A DNA stretch of 64,000 bases from Gnetum montanum (taxonomy: Eukaryota; Streptophyta; Gnetopsida; Gnetales; Gnetaceae). Position 1 is the stretch's first letter. Each line of letters starts with the position of its first letter. The translations under genes were made by a program, and so were the position numbers. Where the stretch lies: contig MNCI01023742.1 of assembly GCA_015680685.1 (NCBI GenBank), positions 664,831 through 728,830 of the forward strand, written 5' to 3'. This document shows, in pieces, positions 47,581 through 59,899 of this stretch. The notes under the pieces were generated by a model. It had not been told where the DNA came from. It was given only the letters and a program-made list of their open reading frames with translations, and made no database searches.

Positions 47581-48860
47581 CTCCTTGTCATCCCACCTTA
47601 GTCATGATAAGTGATTTGTGACCACATTCTCCATACCTTTATGATCTCATCATATGAAATAGGGGCTCACCATTGGTTTGTTCATTAGAAATTTGATGAT
47701 GTTATGATCTGTGTTCACAAACACTTTGTGGCCAAGCACATAGTTCCTGAACTTCTCTATAGTGAACACCACCGCCATCAACTACTTTTCTATGGTGGTG
47801 TAGTTTAGTTGTAAACTTGTGATGCTCCAACATGTGTAGTGAATGTAATATGTATGTTTTTGATCATCCATATATGTAAGCACTACCCCCAAAGCATAAT
47901 TTGATGCATCTGTCATCACATGAAACAATTTGGACCAATCTAGTGCTTGAATAATAGGAGTTTCAACAAGCTTTTACTTCAATTGTTCAAATCTTGATTC
48001 ACATGCAGGGGTCTAAATGAATGATGCATCCTTCTTTGTCAATTCTACCAATAGCTTGATGATTTTGGAAAAATTATTAATGAATCGCCAGTAGTAGCCA
48101 ATATGACCAAGGAATGACCGAACTTCTTTGACTATTTCCGATTAACAATTTATTCCTTGTATGACCCTTATTTTTTTAGGGTCTACCTCAATTCCTACTT
48201 TTGAGATGTGATGCCCCAATACTATGCCTTTTGGACCATAAGATGGCTCTTTTTCCAATTGAGCTAGAGGTTTGTTTTAACACATCTCTTCAACACCTAC
48301 TCAAGATAGTCTAGGGCTTGCTCGAACGTAGCTATGTAGGTAGAAAAATCATCTATAAAAACTTATACCATGCTATCAATCTATTGTTGGAAAATTCTAA
48401 GAACTAATCATTAAAATGTGGCTAGGGCATTACATAGACCAAATGGCATCTGATGGTAACCAAACATTTCCCAAGGACTTGTAAAAGTTATCTGTGATTA
48501 GTCCTCTGGTGCAATCTAAATTTTGTTATAGCCGCTATAACCATCAAGAAAGCTATAATATCTATGCCTCAAAATGGTGTTCATCACTTGGTTGACAAAA
48601 GGCAATGGACAATGATCCTTGAAAGTTTCGATCTTGAGGAGCTAGAAATCAATGCACACCTGCTATTTAACTTCTTTCTTTGGTACAATCATGAGTAGAC
48701 TAACCCACTCACTCTCTGCGATAGGGTAGATGAATCTTGCTTTGAGGAGTTGTTCAATCTTCCCTTTGACAATCTATTTTAACTTACTATTCAAACAACG
48801 TTGTGGCTATCATTTTGGCTTGATGGTAGGGTTGGTGTATATCCTGTGTTGGCATATTAT
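47581..48860 (-). pseudogene. A2 reverse transcriptase and RNase H, broken
   Basis: RT shows the same blocks as A1 and C, but its catalytic box is VFIDDFSTY (Asp codons 48348-48353), so the DD pair is intact. RNase H has MTDASNYALGVVL, TTIEK-stop-LMAVVFTIEKFRNYVLGHKVFVNTDHN. The remaining stops mainly replace Gln codons. Confidence 0.83.
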
Positions 48861-49330
48861 TGGATCTATCCCAGTAAGTTCAAAATATGACTAGAAAAAA
48901 GCTACTAACCATTTTTCCATAACTTTTATCAACCTTTTCTTTTGTTCTACAGAAAGCTTGGCATTAATGATAATCAGCCTCTCATTTTTCAAAATTATGT
49001 ACTCCATTCTAGCTAGTAGCATCTTCAATTCAAGGCGCTCTTATTTAAAATTGTCAAAAATTTCCAGCTCACCCCAATTGACATCATCATTTTCTCCCTC
49101 AGAGATCTGGTGGTGAACTTGCTCAAGTTCATCCATACTTGCAATGTACTCATACATTAGGCCCTCAGTCAGTTCCATGCATAACATACTACTACTAACA
49201 TCAACTGTCAACCACTGGGTGCCTTCCTGTTTTGTGGCTGCTATGTACAAACATCTCTAGATATTAGCTTTTGGTGCACATTAATTGCATGTAAAGATAG
49301 ACATTTACTTTATTGACCATAACTTCTACA
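48861..49330 (-). other. A2 protease-RT linker
   Basis: Acidic coding-like stretch (49041-49250, YIASMDELEQVHHQISEGENDD). A similar acidic linker lies at 3100-3300 in A1. It probably joins protease and RT in one polyprotein. Confidence 0.5.
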
Positions 49331-49379
49331 CAGAATAGCACCCTGAATCGCTATATGTGATACATGGAACTCTCTTCTT

Positions 49380-49745
49380 CTCGATCTTTCCAAATACATT
49401 TCTTTTTATATTTCCAAGGAAATATCTCTAATGCCCATTTTGGCATCAATAGTACTTAGCCATGCCCTTCCCATAATAATTGGAAAGTCCCCCTTGTAGT
49501 TCTCCAATTTGATTACTAGGTCCACTAGTTCTAGCTAGATGTTGTTCTTCTTCAAGGGAGGAAGGTTCCACATTGTGTACATCTCATGTGAGATCAAATT
49601 AACACCAGAACTAGAGTTAATAATAGCTTTAGAAGGCTCATTCATAGTAATTTGTAAGTAAACTAGGGGACTCCTAGGATCAGCTAATTTTCTAGGTAGG
49701 TTACCAACTCGAATCCAAATATATATAGCATATGTCAACATTACA
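49380..49745 (-). pseudogene. A2 aspartic protease, broken
   Basis: The active site reads AIINSSSGVNLISHEMYT (49570-49640), with Asn for the catalytic Asp. The flap block reads GDFPIIMGRAWLSTIDAKMGIRDISLEI (49400-49490). Confidence 0.75.
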
Positions 49746-50399
49746 GTATGGATTTGAGAAGGATTTTGATTTGAAGGAGACTAGGATAAAGAGGAAATAG
49801 AGGAAGGTGGAGGAGCATGGTTACCAACCAATGATGTGTCCAAGGGCTTTGGTGGACTACGAGGTTAGAAGAAGGATATTTTATTTGTTCATGGATTTTA
49901 CCTGCTAGATAGGTTAACTGATTGTAGGTTAACTGCCCTCATAGCATTTCTTTGTTATGGTTGTGCAGGCAATTCACCCTACATGGATAGAGTAGGTGGT
50001 AGTTGTGTAGGAGGTGGACGAGTAGGTGCAGGAACAGGAGCTGCATGAGGGTAGTAGGTGGCATCCCTCCATAAATAGGGTGATTGTTATGTTTCAAGAA
50101 GGTAGTGGTAAGATTGGTAAGTAGCAATATGACCAAAGGAGGAGCTTGAAGATGAAGGTTGTTGAACATAATAATCATAGGGATCTAGTTGCTAGTAAGG
50201 GTATTCCTACCTTGGGGGTGATAACACCCATGATTGTGGTGGTTTCCACTACTGGTACAATTCATAGAGTTGTAGAGAAGTTCCACTTGGATAATACTAC
50301 TATGGTTGGTCTAACTGTCAAGGATTGCCTTATCGATAAGGTAATCTTTTCGGCATTTTCCTTTGTGCAAGTCGTGGATGTAAGGCATACACCCTAGAT

Positions 50400-52190
50400 T
50401 CCTACAAGTTTGATACAATTGGATAACATCCCTTAGGATGTTCATACTGGCAAACATCACACCTACCATCATCATCTGAATCACTATTCACAGCCATCTC
50501 TATTGTAGCTATTTTACCTTTACCTTTAGATATGGTGCATTTAGCTTCCTTGCGCCTCCAACGCTCCTTGGACTCTTCAGAAATTTTTAAGATAGCTTGA
50601 AACTTATTGTCCATGGAGTTCCATAACCGATCAACCTTGGCCATGATTTCTAATTGAAATTTTTGGAATTGCAAGGTTTTTTGATTCACCACCTCATCTC
50701 TAGCGAATTCATCCTCACTGTCACAAAATTGAACCCCCTTTTTCCAAATAGAAGGATCCCCTGTTGTATTCTTCTACACTTTCAAATTTTTTCAATTCTT
50801 CCTCCTCCTTGGCTACCTGCTCAATTAATTTTTGAATTTGATGGATGCTCAAATTTGTTAATCTCCCTTGGGCATAGACGCCATAGGTTTTCCTAGTTTC
50901 AAACCACAACCCATCTATGATATGGAAAAGCTAATCAAGCTGAGAGTATCCATGGTCAAGACACCTATGCCACAGAGAGTAGTATTGGCCAATAGTAGCA
51001 TCCAAGGGCTCATGATTCCCTTGTTTCCACCCTTAAATTTGTTTCCTTATATTGAATACTTGGGAGTATGTTTGATCTTTATCATTAAATAGTTCCAACA
51101 TCATACTCCACCACCTAATTGATTCTAGTTCCAAGGATCGATACCAACTTTCTGCTTCCTTTATAAGTGTCCTTGGAAACAATTTTAGCTTTTGCCAATC
51201 ATTTTCAATATTTTTCAAGGAACATGCATCTTGGAAGGCCTAAAGATGATTTTGTAGATCAACATCATATCCTCCCTCAAACCAAGGAATATTATTCATA
51301 TCAAGCCTCTCTATTCTACTGTTCTTCACATGCTTGGTTGGAATTCTCATAGCTTCTACAATATTTAGCATGCCCTAAGTAGCAAATAAAGGTTCATAAA
51401 GGCCATGATGGTGGTGCCTACAATGTTCCCTACTATCCCTTCTTTCTTGATGATGGGCCTCTATGGATTGCTCATGTCTTCAGTCATGACTGTCCCGATG
51501 GTCCCTTCTATTATTCTAGTCCCATCGGTTGCCTCCATCATGGTTATTTCTTTTGCAACCACGATCTGAACCAGATGAAGAAGAAAATGGTGATGATGAA
51601 GGGGAAGAAGAATGGGAACTTGCTCCACACTAATTTCTATCATCCTTCTTTTAATTCTTATGACCACGATCGTGATCATGATCTCCTTTGTCCCACTTTT
51701 CCTGACTTTCTTCTCTAGATCCATTTTTTTCATTGAATCCATTTTGACCAAAACCTAGATTATGGATTGTGGATTGTACATTCTAGTTGAGGGCTCCTTA
51801 AACAAAGTCAAAGAGAGGAGAATCACTAAAGAAGTGGTTTCCTTCATCAATTGGGCCAAGTAGAGGTGGAAAGATATTTGACCTCGTGCCCTTCAAAAGC
51901 TTGTGTTGATGGTCTAGCTATTAATCCCTTAATCTTTGTGCTTCAATGGGATGATAATCCCTTGAGTTAAGATCTTGCATATCATATTCTCCATCGAGAT
52001 GTTGAAGCTTGTGTCGCATGAGCATTAGCTGGAGCATTGTTGGAATAGATTGGTCATGTGGCAACACAATGTTTCCTTCCATATCGTGCCATTGCATTAG
52101 TTCATCTTGATGTAAGATGAAAAAAAAGTCTAGTACATACTTATCAAGATGAGCATATACCACTCGATATTGTTGAGGTACTTGAATTGC
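50400..52190 (-). pseudogene. A2 gag, broken
   Basis: The start block (51921-52163) has VVYAHLDKYVLDFFFILHQDE. A low-complexity Ser, Asp, Arg and His region follows (51461-51751). The capsid domain is clear at about 51300-51030 (LKNIENDWQKLKLFPRTLI, EAESWYRSL, MLELFNDKDQ) and continues with RCLDHGYSQLD, LFHIIDGLW. A coiled region follows (50721-50909, IQKLIEQVAKEEEELKKF), then the C-terminal coil (50402-50692, VNQKTLQFQKFQLEIMAKVD). Domain order equals A1 and C. Confidence 0.8.
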
Positions 52191-52361
52191 CCTAGGTAGA
52201 GATGGGCTCCTATGAGAAGAAGAAATTTTGTGTTAATAAACAGTGTGTAGTTGAGATTTAATTTAATGATAATAATTTTTTTTCATAGAATTTGACTCTT
52301 AAGGTTCAAACAATGAGTTTACTAAATTTCACTAGGCTTAGATAGCGCAAAAAGAACTACA

Positions 52362-52381
52362 GTCCCTAGCAATAGTGCCAA
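52362..52381 (-). other. A2 primer-binding site (tRNA-Asp-like)
   Basis: The minus strand reads TTGGCACTATTGCTAGGGA next to the LTR end CTCATCA. Of the three copies this is closest to the tRNA-Asp complement. Confidence 0.68.
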
Positions 52382-53260
52382 TGATGAGCGGCAAGGTACC
52401 CCTATGCCCAACCATATGAATCATAAGTGTTTACATGTAATCTAGTCAAATTTCATAGACTATAATTACTAAGTACACTAGAGCTAAATAGTGTATGTGT
52501 GTTGTTCATTCGTTGTCTTCCCAGTCCCACTTGTGTAATGCAATTATATGGTTAAGTATGGTTAAGTGTGACTGAGGCATAAGATTTTTATGATTTTATG
52601 TTTTTATGCAATTACTCACCAAAAACAAGAATAAAGTAAGAGTGATTAATTTCTAAGTAAACTATAGTCTAATCTAGCCTAACACAAGTAACCGTTCCCA
52701 CTTCCCCAACACATCCTAAACTTTGTGCAAACACTACTAGGCTATCAAACACTGGTCATTTATGATCTATCAAGTGTCTCACGTATGCTTGAAGGGGTCA
52801 TTCTTGTGTAATTTAATTATTTTCTTGATTGATCAAAACTAATTACTACATAAATAACATTAATGTAAACTGCATGAAATAACAGTATGTAAATGCATAT
52901 GAAAGAAATCTCAAGTGTTGTAAGGAATGTATCAAAGAGCTTTTCTTTATTTCCAACACAATGGTGTGCTCAGTTACATCAATTCTTGAATAAAGATCCG
53001 TTCACACATAGACCTCCTACTACAAGCACTTGGAAAATATTCTAACTTTCAAATGGAAAAAATGCAAGAGTTTCACTGCTTGACTACTAAAAACTTACTT
53101 CTAATTGTGTGCCTAGGTGCCATATTTATAGATCCAAGAGTAACCCTGACATATCAAATGTATGATACCAGATCTTGGATCACAATATCACATACCTAAT
53201 ATCGTGTACCTAATATCGTGGCCATCCCAATATTAGAGTATTGAAAAACATGATTTATCA
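52382..53260 (-). repeat. A2 5' LTR
   Basis: 879 bp, TGATAAATC...CTCATCA on the minus strand. A TATA-like TCTATAAATATGG lies at about 53124-53136 on the minus strand. Collinear with 43334-44137. Confidence 0.9.
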
Positions 53261-53559
53261 TCAACTAAGGGAGAAATGACCTAGAACGAGAAGGGGCCAA
53301 GAACAAGCAAAAGAAGAACCACTTGCAACCCATGCCATAGGTCCTCTTAGGAAAGAGGCCAAGGTGGAGTTTATTTAATAAATTCTAGAACCAATAGTAG
53401 TCATAAAACATTTCCACCAAGATGATGCACTAGCTCAATAAGTAAATCTCAAGGTAACTTTGACAAAATCCTACCTAAAGTAAATCAAATAAATGTTCAA
53501 AAAATAATGCTCTAGGAGTTAAAATTTAGCCTTTTCCTAGAGCAAGCACCAAAAGGGTA
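53261..53559 (+). other. C 3' region, resumption after A2
   Basis: Coding-like words in broken frames ahead of the accessory ORF, probably its eroded N-terminus. Confidence 0.4.
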
Positions 53560-55815
53560 AATCATTGAGATTCCAATGTAGTTGAAACCTAGAATCAAGA
53601 AAGAATGGGTGTGACAATGCTATTGTGTCAACCACAAGGACTTTGATGCACTCACACCAATAGAAAGGATCTACTATAAGATTGTAGACTTCCACCTTAG
53701 TCCCATGGTGAGGCCAAGTAAACTCACTACCTTTTCTACTTGTGCATGTGTCACTTAAAGTGGGAGATTCCCTCTCAACCTTCCACAGCTAATCTATATA
53801 GAGATGGAGAAGCAATTTAATGAAAATGAACTTGGAAAGAAGGCACTCCCCTTTCCATGCCTCATCAAAAAAATCTATCAAAGGGGATGAATATTCCATT
53901 ATACAAATGATTCTATCAGGCATTCCTCAACCACTAATTGGATAGAAATGATAAAAGATAAAACACCTACAACTATCATTCAAAAAGAGATGTACCAAAA
54001 AATACCTCAACTTGAAACTCAAACAACTATGCTAGATGTCACTACAATAGCCCAATGATTGCACAAGTACTAAGAATGGCTCTTGAGTGAACAAGAGTAA
54101 TGAGTAGGGATGAGCAGTGGGGATCCATCTATGTACTGACTAGCAATCAGTCACCTAAATGAGGTGGCATAAATAATCAACTTGATGATTGAAGGTGGAT
54201 CCTTTTTCTTAGTCCAAAGGACACAATTGTCCATGAGGTTAAATCCTAATGCTAGAGAGGTCATGGTATCTCTCACTAAATATCAGCCACTCCCAAAAAT
54301 TTTTGGCAACACAATCACCTTATCAATATGCTTAGAAGAAGGCAAGGGGGCAATAGTATCGGTGATGCAGCACCAAGGATAGGAGATAGTAGTATGGGTG
54401 GTTACTGACTGAATTGCTAAAATACTCAATGCACATGTAACATTTGTACTAGATGGCATTGCACTCAAGGATGTGAAAAAATTTGTAGGAACCACAAGTG
54501 GTAGAATAAATGTAGCACAACATGAAGAATTGTTGGACCAACTAGTGAAAACTAGGCAATCAATTTTGGATGTCTTTTATCTTCTAGATAATATTACTAC
54601 AACCTAGTTAGAGCCACTAGAGGAAAGGAAGAAAAACATCATCTTAGAGGGGTAACTCAAAACAACTAAGAAACTAAACTAATGCTTGGATGATAAAGTT
54701 GTCAAATTAATAGCCCAAATTGCTAATCCTGCATTTCACAACTTGGCATTGATAACAGATAAAGCTCTTGAACAACTTCACACTAGACTAAATGGGGTTG
54801 AAAGTGCGATGGAGATGGCTATGTTCTACTGATCCTTTGCAAAGGCTACATAGCACAAATTCAGAAGGCCTTGGATTAGACTTGCCAAGAGAATGTACAA
54901 TTAACTGTAGAGAACCATCACCTACAAAATGTTGATGCACACAAAAAATAGTTAACCAACTTCATCCATCAACAACAGGAGCAACTAGCCAAAGTGAACA
55001 CAAAGCTAAGGATATTGGTACTAGAAAATAGAAACCTCTCCATGGAGGATGTCCATGCCCTTTACCAAAAGACTACAATAGATGTACTCCCCTGGAAATT
55101 AGAGGCTCTCAAATTTAAGAGATTCAAAGATCATTACAGAGATTAGGTCAGTCTACAAAAAGAACTAAATGAAAAACACTTGTAGTTGATGAAGATAAAA
55201 GTAAATGAAATCCTGCAACGACTCCAATAAGGAATAGAATTGTGGCAACCCATCGTTCATGGGATATATTCCTATAATAAGGTGGAAATCTACATGAAGG
55301 AGTTGCAAATAGAGTAGATGATAGAATACATGGAGCTTTCCAATCTATGATATGCAAATTTGACCATGTTAACTGTCAGACGATCATAGTTAGAACTAGA
55401 GAAGCAAGTGGCCAACTCGTACTTGTTGCATGAGGCTAAGTTCAAGCATCATAAAGACACTACGCAAAAGCTTGTAGTGGAAAATGCTAAACTCAAAGTT
55501 CTTAAGGGCAAATACATTGATCAAAGATCTAGCATCAAGAACCTGGCTAGAGGGATGAATGACTACTAAGAGCTACAAAATGTAGTTAGGGTGTTCAATT
55601 TCAAATGTAAACAATTTGCTACTTAGTTCGTCAATACTAAGGAGTTGTTCTCAGTAATGCCCTATCCATGGGATATCCCCATTCAAGCCCACATTGATGA
55701 TGCTACATAGATTATGAATGATCCTTGGAGTAAGAAGGAGAAGATGAAGGCATTACTAGATGTATTTTGCCTCCGACCAGAGGTTGCAACCATAGTTGCC
55801 TTAGCCACCGCATGT
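53560..55815 (+). pseudogene. C accessory ORF downstream of pol: globular domain plus coiled coil
   Basis: The N-terminal part (53570-54180) contains RIYYKIVDFHLSPMVRPSKL and FPCLIKKIYQRG, resembling the PF20167 'putative plant transposon protein' words (a cysteine- or serine-rich LxPxxHxSE segment and LPFPxLIxxLCxxAGV). The middle (54180-54850) is open with few stops. From about 54862 to the TAA near 55815 one frame runs for over 300 codons of Gln-, Lys- and Glu-rich coiled coil (EQLAKVNTKLRILVLENRNL; LELEKQVANSYLLHEAKFK), with internal stops at 8 TAG, 2 TAA and 1 TGA, all fitting former Gln or Arg. It ends in a small domain (FSVMPYPWDIPIQAHIDD). A frameshift lies near 54853. Function unknown. 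Confidence 0.62.
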
Positions 55816-56099
55816 TTGTAAAGTTGTTGAAGGTTCTTTAAAATCCCAAGAGCCTCCACCACCTGGGACTATTTGAACTTCTCAACTATCTTTATGCCAT
55901 CAAAGGATATTTTTACCATTTTTTTGTAATCATGTTATGATGTTCAATTTTGTGTCATGAACATTATTATTTTTGTAATGTGTTGATTTGTACACTCAGG
56001 TACTCAGTTTTGTATGCCAATTTGTTATGTCAAGAGTCAGTCAATAATCCCATACCTTTCCAATTTTATAAAGGAACTCAAAGAAAAGTTTTCATTCAA
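55816..56099 (+). other. C 3' untranslated region
   Basis: T-rich, with no further frame that I trust. Confidence 0.5.
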
Positions 56100-56117
56100 T
56101 CATAAGGGTAAGATAAG
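56100..56117 (+). other. C polypurine tract
   Basis: CATAAGGGTAAGATAAG lies directly before the TGTCAAAG start of the 3' LTR. Confidence 0.6.
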
Positions 56118-57007
56118 TGTCAAAGTGTCATGTCAATGGACCTCTATTGACATGGCCTCATCGACAGGCCCCTAGTCGATGGGGCTACATCAACGTAGCA
56201 TTTGCTACATCTATGAGGCCCCATCAATGTAGCCTTGTAATAAAAACTATAAATACAAGCTCATAGCCATGTTTATGGGGATTCAAGTCATAGTAGTAGT
56301 CAAACTCTTACAATTTTTACATTCAAAAGTTAGAATATTTTCTTGAGTGCCCATAGTAGGAGTCATTGAGTGTATGGATCTTTATTCGAGCACTATTGTA
56401 CCTAAGCACAATAGTATGTGTGATAATAAAGTTGATCTTCTTAATAAACCTTGCAGCATTCTAGATAGTTTAAATGCTTTATTCATGCATTTAATATTTT
56501 TAGTTATTTATTCAGTGTTCCTCACTATTTAAGCTAATTAAGTAATTAAGAGAAATAAGCTAAATAGTGCTTAAGTAAATACATAAGTACAACTATTTTG
56601 AGCATGTGTATGATGTTTGGTAATCCCAGCAGTGCTTAAGGCTTGGTAACTAAGAAATGTCATTTGTGTTCAGGATGTATATAGAAAGTGGGATTGGATA
56701 CTTATGTTAAGACCATTTAAATAATAGTTAGCCCATTAGATTACCTTATCTTTTATCCTATTTATGTTAAGAACCAAAACCATAAAGTATAAAATGACAA
56801 AAATCATATGCGTTGATTAAACTTAACCATACCTCTGTACATCACAAGTGTAATTGGGAAGACAAAAAAATGACCATTAGGACAAGGTTCACTTCTTAGA
56901 TGACTAGTGTACTAGAAGACATAGAGTTTGTGGAATTCAATCAGATCATGCATCAATGATTCATGATTTGTATGGTTGAGCATAGGGGTTTATTTCACTG
57001 CTCATCA
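56118..57007 (+). repeat. C 3' LTR
   Basis: 890 bp, TGTCAAAGTG...CTGCTCATCA. It contains short internal inverted and direct repeats of a CATCGA/TCGATG word (56130-56240) and a TATA-like CTATAAATAC (about 56250). It is longer than the 5' copy, which has lost this promoter section. Confidence 0.87.
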
Positions 57008-57560
57008 CCCTCCCACTAGGGGGAGAGTGTCAATGTTGAGTGGGATGGATGGTCAATGTTGAGGGTGAAGGTCAACTCCTCCATGTTGGATCACCCCCCT
57101 TTCCATGTTGCAAGTAGGTGAGTTCTATTTTCCTTACACTCTTCCATGGTGGCCTTGAAGTCTCCTAGTTGGCTTACCCCCTTGTAAGGGATGTGTCAGC
57201 GTAGAGAAATGTATACCCTCCATAAAACCCATCAAATTACCATTTTTTGCATTCCAAAAGGCATTTTTGACTCTCCAAAGCATAAATATAGATACTAGGT
57301 GACTATTTTCACTTTGGAAATGAGGCTTTGATCACTTATGAAGCATTTTTTAGCCCCAAAAGTATGAAACATGTGAGATTGTCCCTTTATGAATTACAAC
57401 TTGCACATTTACAATAAAATATTACCTTGGGTTTCATGGGATGGGATTATAAAGATTTCAACATGTAAATTTGGTGATGCTTCATTGGCTCCTTTTTGTT
57501 GGTGTTTACATGATTAACCCAAGAGGCACTGTTAAAGAATACAAAAGACCACTATAAGTC
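57008..57560 (-). repeat. M 3' LTR, proximal part
   Basis: Its minus strand aligns with 20900-21730 of T1: TGAAACCCAAGG, TACTTTT-GGGGCT, CCTCATTT, CACCTAGT, TATA-like ATCTATATTTATGC, then GGGTTTTATGGAGGGTATACA. It continues at 36113 beyond element C. The outer LTR boundary, in 57560-57900, is not resolved. Confidence 0.68.
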
Positions 57561-58640
57561 AACCATTGATGTCCCTTCTTTGTGCTTGATCCAATCATGT
57601 TGAACCATGTCAAAGAGTGCTTGCGATGATGGGGTTGGGCTATGATGGAGAAATGGTAGTATTAATTAGGGAGATGGTCATGGAAGCTAATGATGCATTC
57701 CAAGTGCTACCACCATTATTGTAGTGTGGTACTAACATATTTTGAAGTGTTGGTCACTTGGCAAATGCATTTGAGGAACCAACCATTTCACTCCAAGAGT
57801 TTTTCAACCATTGAGCTTCAAGGCTTCTCTAGCCATTTAGCTCCCTGGTAATATGCTTTTCCTATTTTTTATCTTTTTTCTCTTTTTTTTTGGGGTGAAA
57901 CCTTCATTGGGTTTCATTTCTAGGGCCAATTTGACATAGTTTTCTCATTAAGAGTTACCCCCATTGAATGAGGTGTGTTACACTCAATGGATTAGTGGTT
58001 TTCCCACTAAATGAGTTGTGTTACATTCAAGTGGAGTGGAGGATGAAGCATGCTTAACATATATTATATGGTTATAGTGCATGAGTGGCAAACATGATCA
58101 AATCTTACATACCAAGGTCATGTGGTGATCTAATACCATAATGAGTTGCACCCTTGTGATGGCTTTAGGCTCCATCCTACAAACACAACTCAAAGAGGAC
58201 AAGAAAACTAAGCAAACAAAGCATGTTACAACATTATAATGCATATATAGGCCACATGGAGAATAAAACCAAGCTACCCAAGTCACTAATGTTACCAGTT
58301 TAAGGCTATGATTTGGGCTATGTTACTAGTTTAAGGCTCTTGTAGGCCATGGTGTTATCAATTTTAGGCCCTAGGAGGCCATGTTGCCAGTTTAAGGCCT
58401 TGGTAGGCCATGTTGCTAGCTCGATAGACCACTTTAGAGCAAGATAACTTGTTGATGACCATTAGCTACATGTAATATGGCTTCAAATAGGAATGACTAA
58501 CCAGATTTTCTAGCTCATTCTCATCCATGTTGATTGTCCTTAATGCTTCATTACCATAGGCTTTGGTGACTAGGAAGCATCCTTCTCAATTGGCTTAGAA
58601 TTTATCTACATACTCACAAATGGCTTTGAGGACTACATCA
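57561..58640 (-). other. M 3' non-coding region
   Basis: Contains a long purine tract on the minus strand (57850-57895), a candidate polypurine tract, and three or four copies of the GGCCATGTTGCCAGTTTAAGGCC-like word at 58310-58440, the same word found in the T1 spacer. Confidence 0.5.
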
Positions 58641-59720
58641 CCTTCCTTTATCTTAGGCTTTGTCAAGTTAAGGTGATGCCACTGCTTCTACTCTCTTGAT
58701 AGCATTTGATGTGAGTAAAAGCTTGCATATGTTTCTCCTTCAATAAGCTTAGGGCCATTGTTGGAAACTCCTTATTTTTCTCATCATTGATGAAGTCAAT
58801 CAAGGATACTCAAAGTGATGGAACCTATAATTCAAAAGGTAAAATAACTTTAAAAACATAAACTAGGCTATAAGGGGTTTCTCCAATTGCCATGCAATAG
58901 GTTGTTCTATAGGTCCATAGTGCATGGACAAACCTCTCATGTCATTTATGATTGCTATTATTAAGCTTCTTTAGTAAGTTGATAATGGCCTTGTTTCTTA
59001 CCTCTACTTGTCCATTGGCCTAAGAATAATAAGGTGATGAGAAAGAATGCTTAATGCCTAGGTTGTGACAAAAATCATTAATTTTGTGGTTACTAAATGG
59101 TGGTCCATTATCTATAACTATGATCATGGGTATGCCAAAATGAGCTACAATGTTATCTAAGATAAATTTGCAAACTTGTTCAGATGCAATATTCCTTAAA
59201 GGAATAACCTCAAACCACTTCATAAAGTATTTCATTGTAGTGATGATGAAGCTATGGCCTGCAAAATACTTGGGGGTTATAGGGCCAATGATATCCAACC
59301 CCCATCATTGAAATAGCCAAGTGATTTGAGTGATACGTAATTCCATCAGTGATATGAGTAGGTTACTATATTGTTGGCATGTGTCACAATGCTTAAACTT
59401 TTTCATGTAGTTTCTTTTCATATGGGGCCAATAGTAACCTAACCACATAATCTTAGTAGCCATACCTCTTGGTCCTATATGTCTACCACAAACACCCTCG
59501 TGAACCTCCTCTAGGACTATTCTAGCTTCATTTTTACCTAAGAATTTTAGTCATATACCATCATAGGATTGTCACCATAACATGTTATTACCAATGATCA
59601 CATACTACTTTGATCTTTTCCGTTTAGTGTCCTTTTGGATAGTAGTTAGGCCTTGTGAAGACTCACCATGCATAAGATAAAATTTGATATCATCATACCA
59701 CTTCCTGGTAAGAGTAGTAC
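58641..59720 (-). pseudogene. M integrase, broken
   Basis: The zinc finger is intact in sequence: VHEGVCGRHIGPRGMATKI...CDTC. The core (59020-59298) has MDIIGPITPKYFAGHSFII, then TMKYFMKWFE where a TDYFTKW-type word is expected (first Asp is Lys), and VIDNGPPFSNHKI with the second Asp kept. ANGQVEV keeps the Glu. The tail shows TPYSLVYVFKVILPFELQVPSLRV. Tat type, collinear with the piece present in T1. Confidence 0.8.
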
Positions 59721-59899
59721 AAATGATGACTACAAAGGTATCTTCAGTGTTTGGTGTGATGGAAATAGTACAGTCTATGCTTTAAGGTGGACAACTTATT
59801 AAACACATCTAGCATCACATTGAGAGATAATTTTGTAATTGTGTCAATTATGGCATTCTTGTTTTGGGGTACGTGTTGGATATCAACATCTACAAACTA

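Larger units (their letters stand above)
43334..53260 (-). mobile_element. A2: Ty3/gypsy element, nested in C
   Basis: Near-complete: 5' LTR 52382-53260, primer site, gag, protease, RT, RNase H, integrase, a 2-kb tail, polypurine tract and 3' LTR 43334-44137, all on the minus strand. It is the best preserved of the three family members. The left end lacks the last 64 bp of the LTR and any target duplication. Confidence 0.87.
36114..57007 (+). mobile_element. C: Ty3/gypsy element related to A1, interrupted by A2
   Basis: Direct LTRs of one family (36114-36840 and 56118-57007) bracket a primer site, gag, protease, RT-RNase H, integrase and, beyond the nested A2 (43334-53260), an accessory ORF and purine tract. 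The two LTRs are close relatives of each other by eye, closer than to the A1 or A2 LTRs. The flanks (ATGAG and CCCTC) show no clean target duplication, so recombination between elements is not fully excluded. Both flanks read as M-LTR sequence, which supports insertion into M. Confidence 0.75.
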
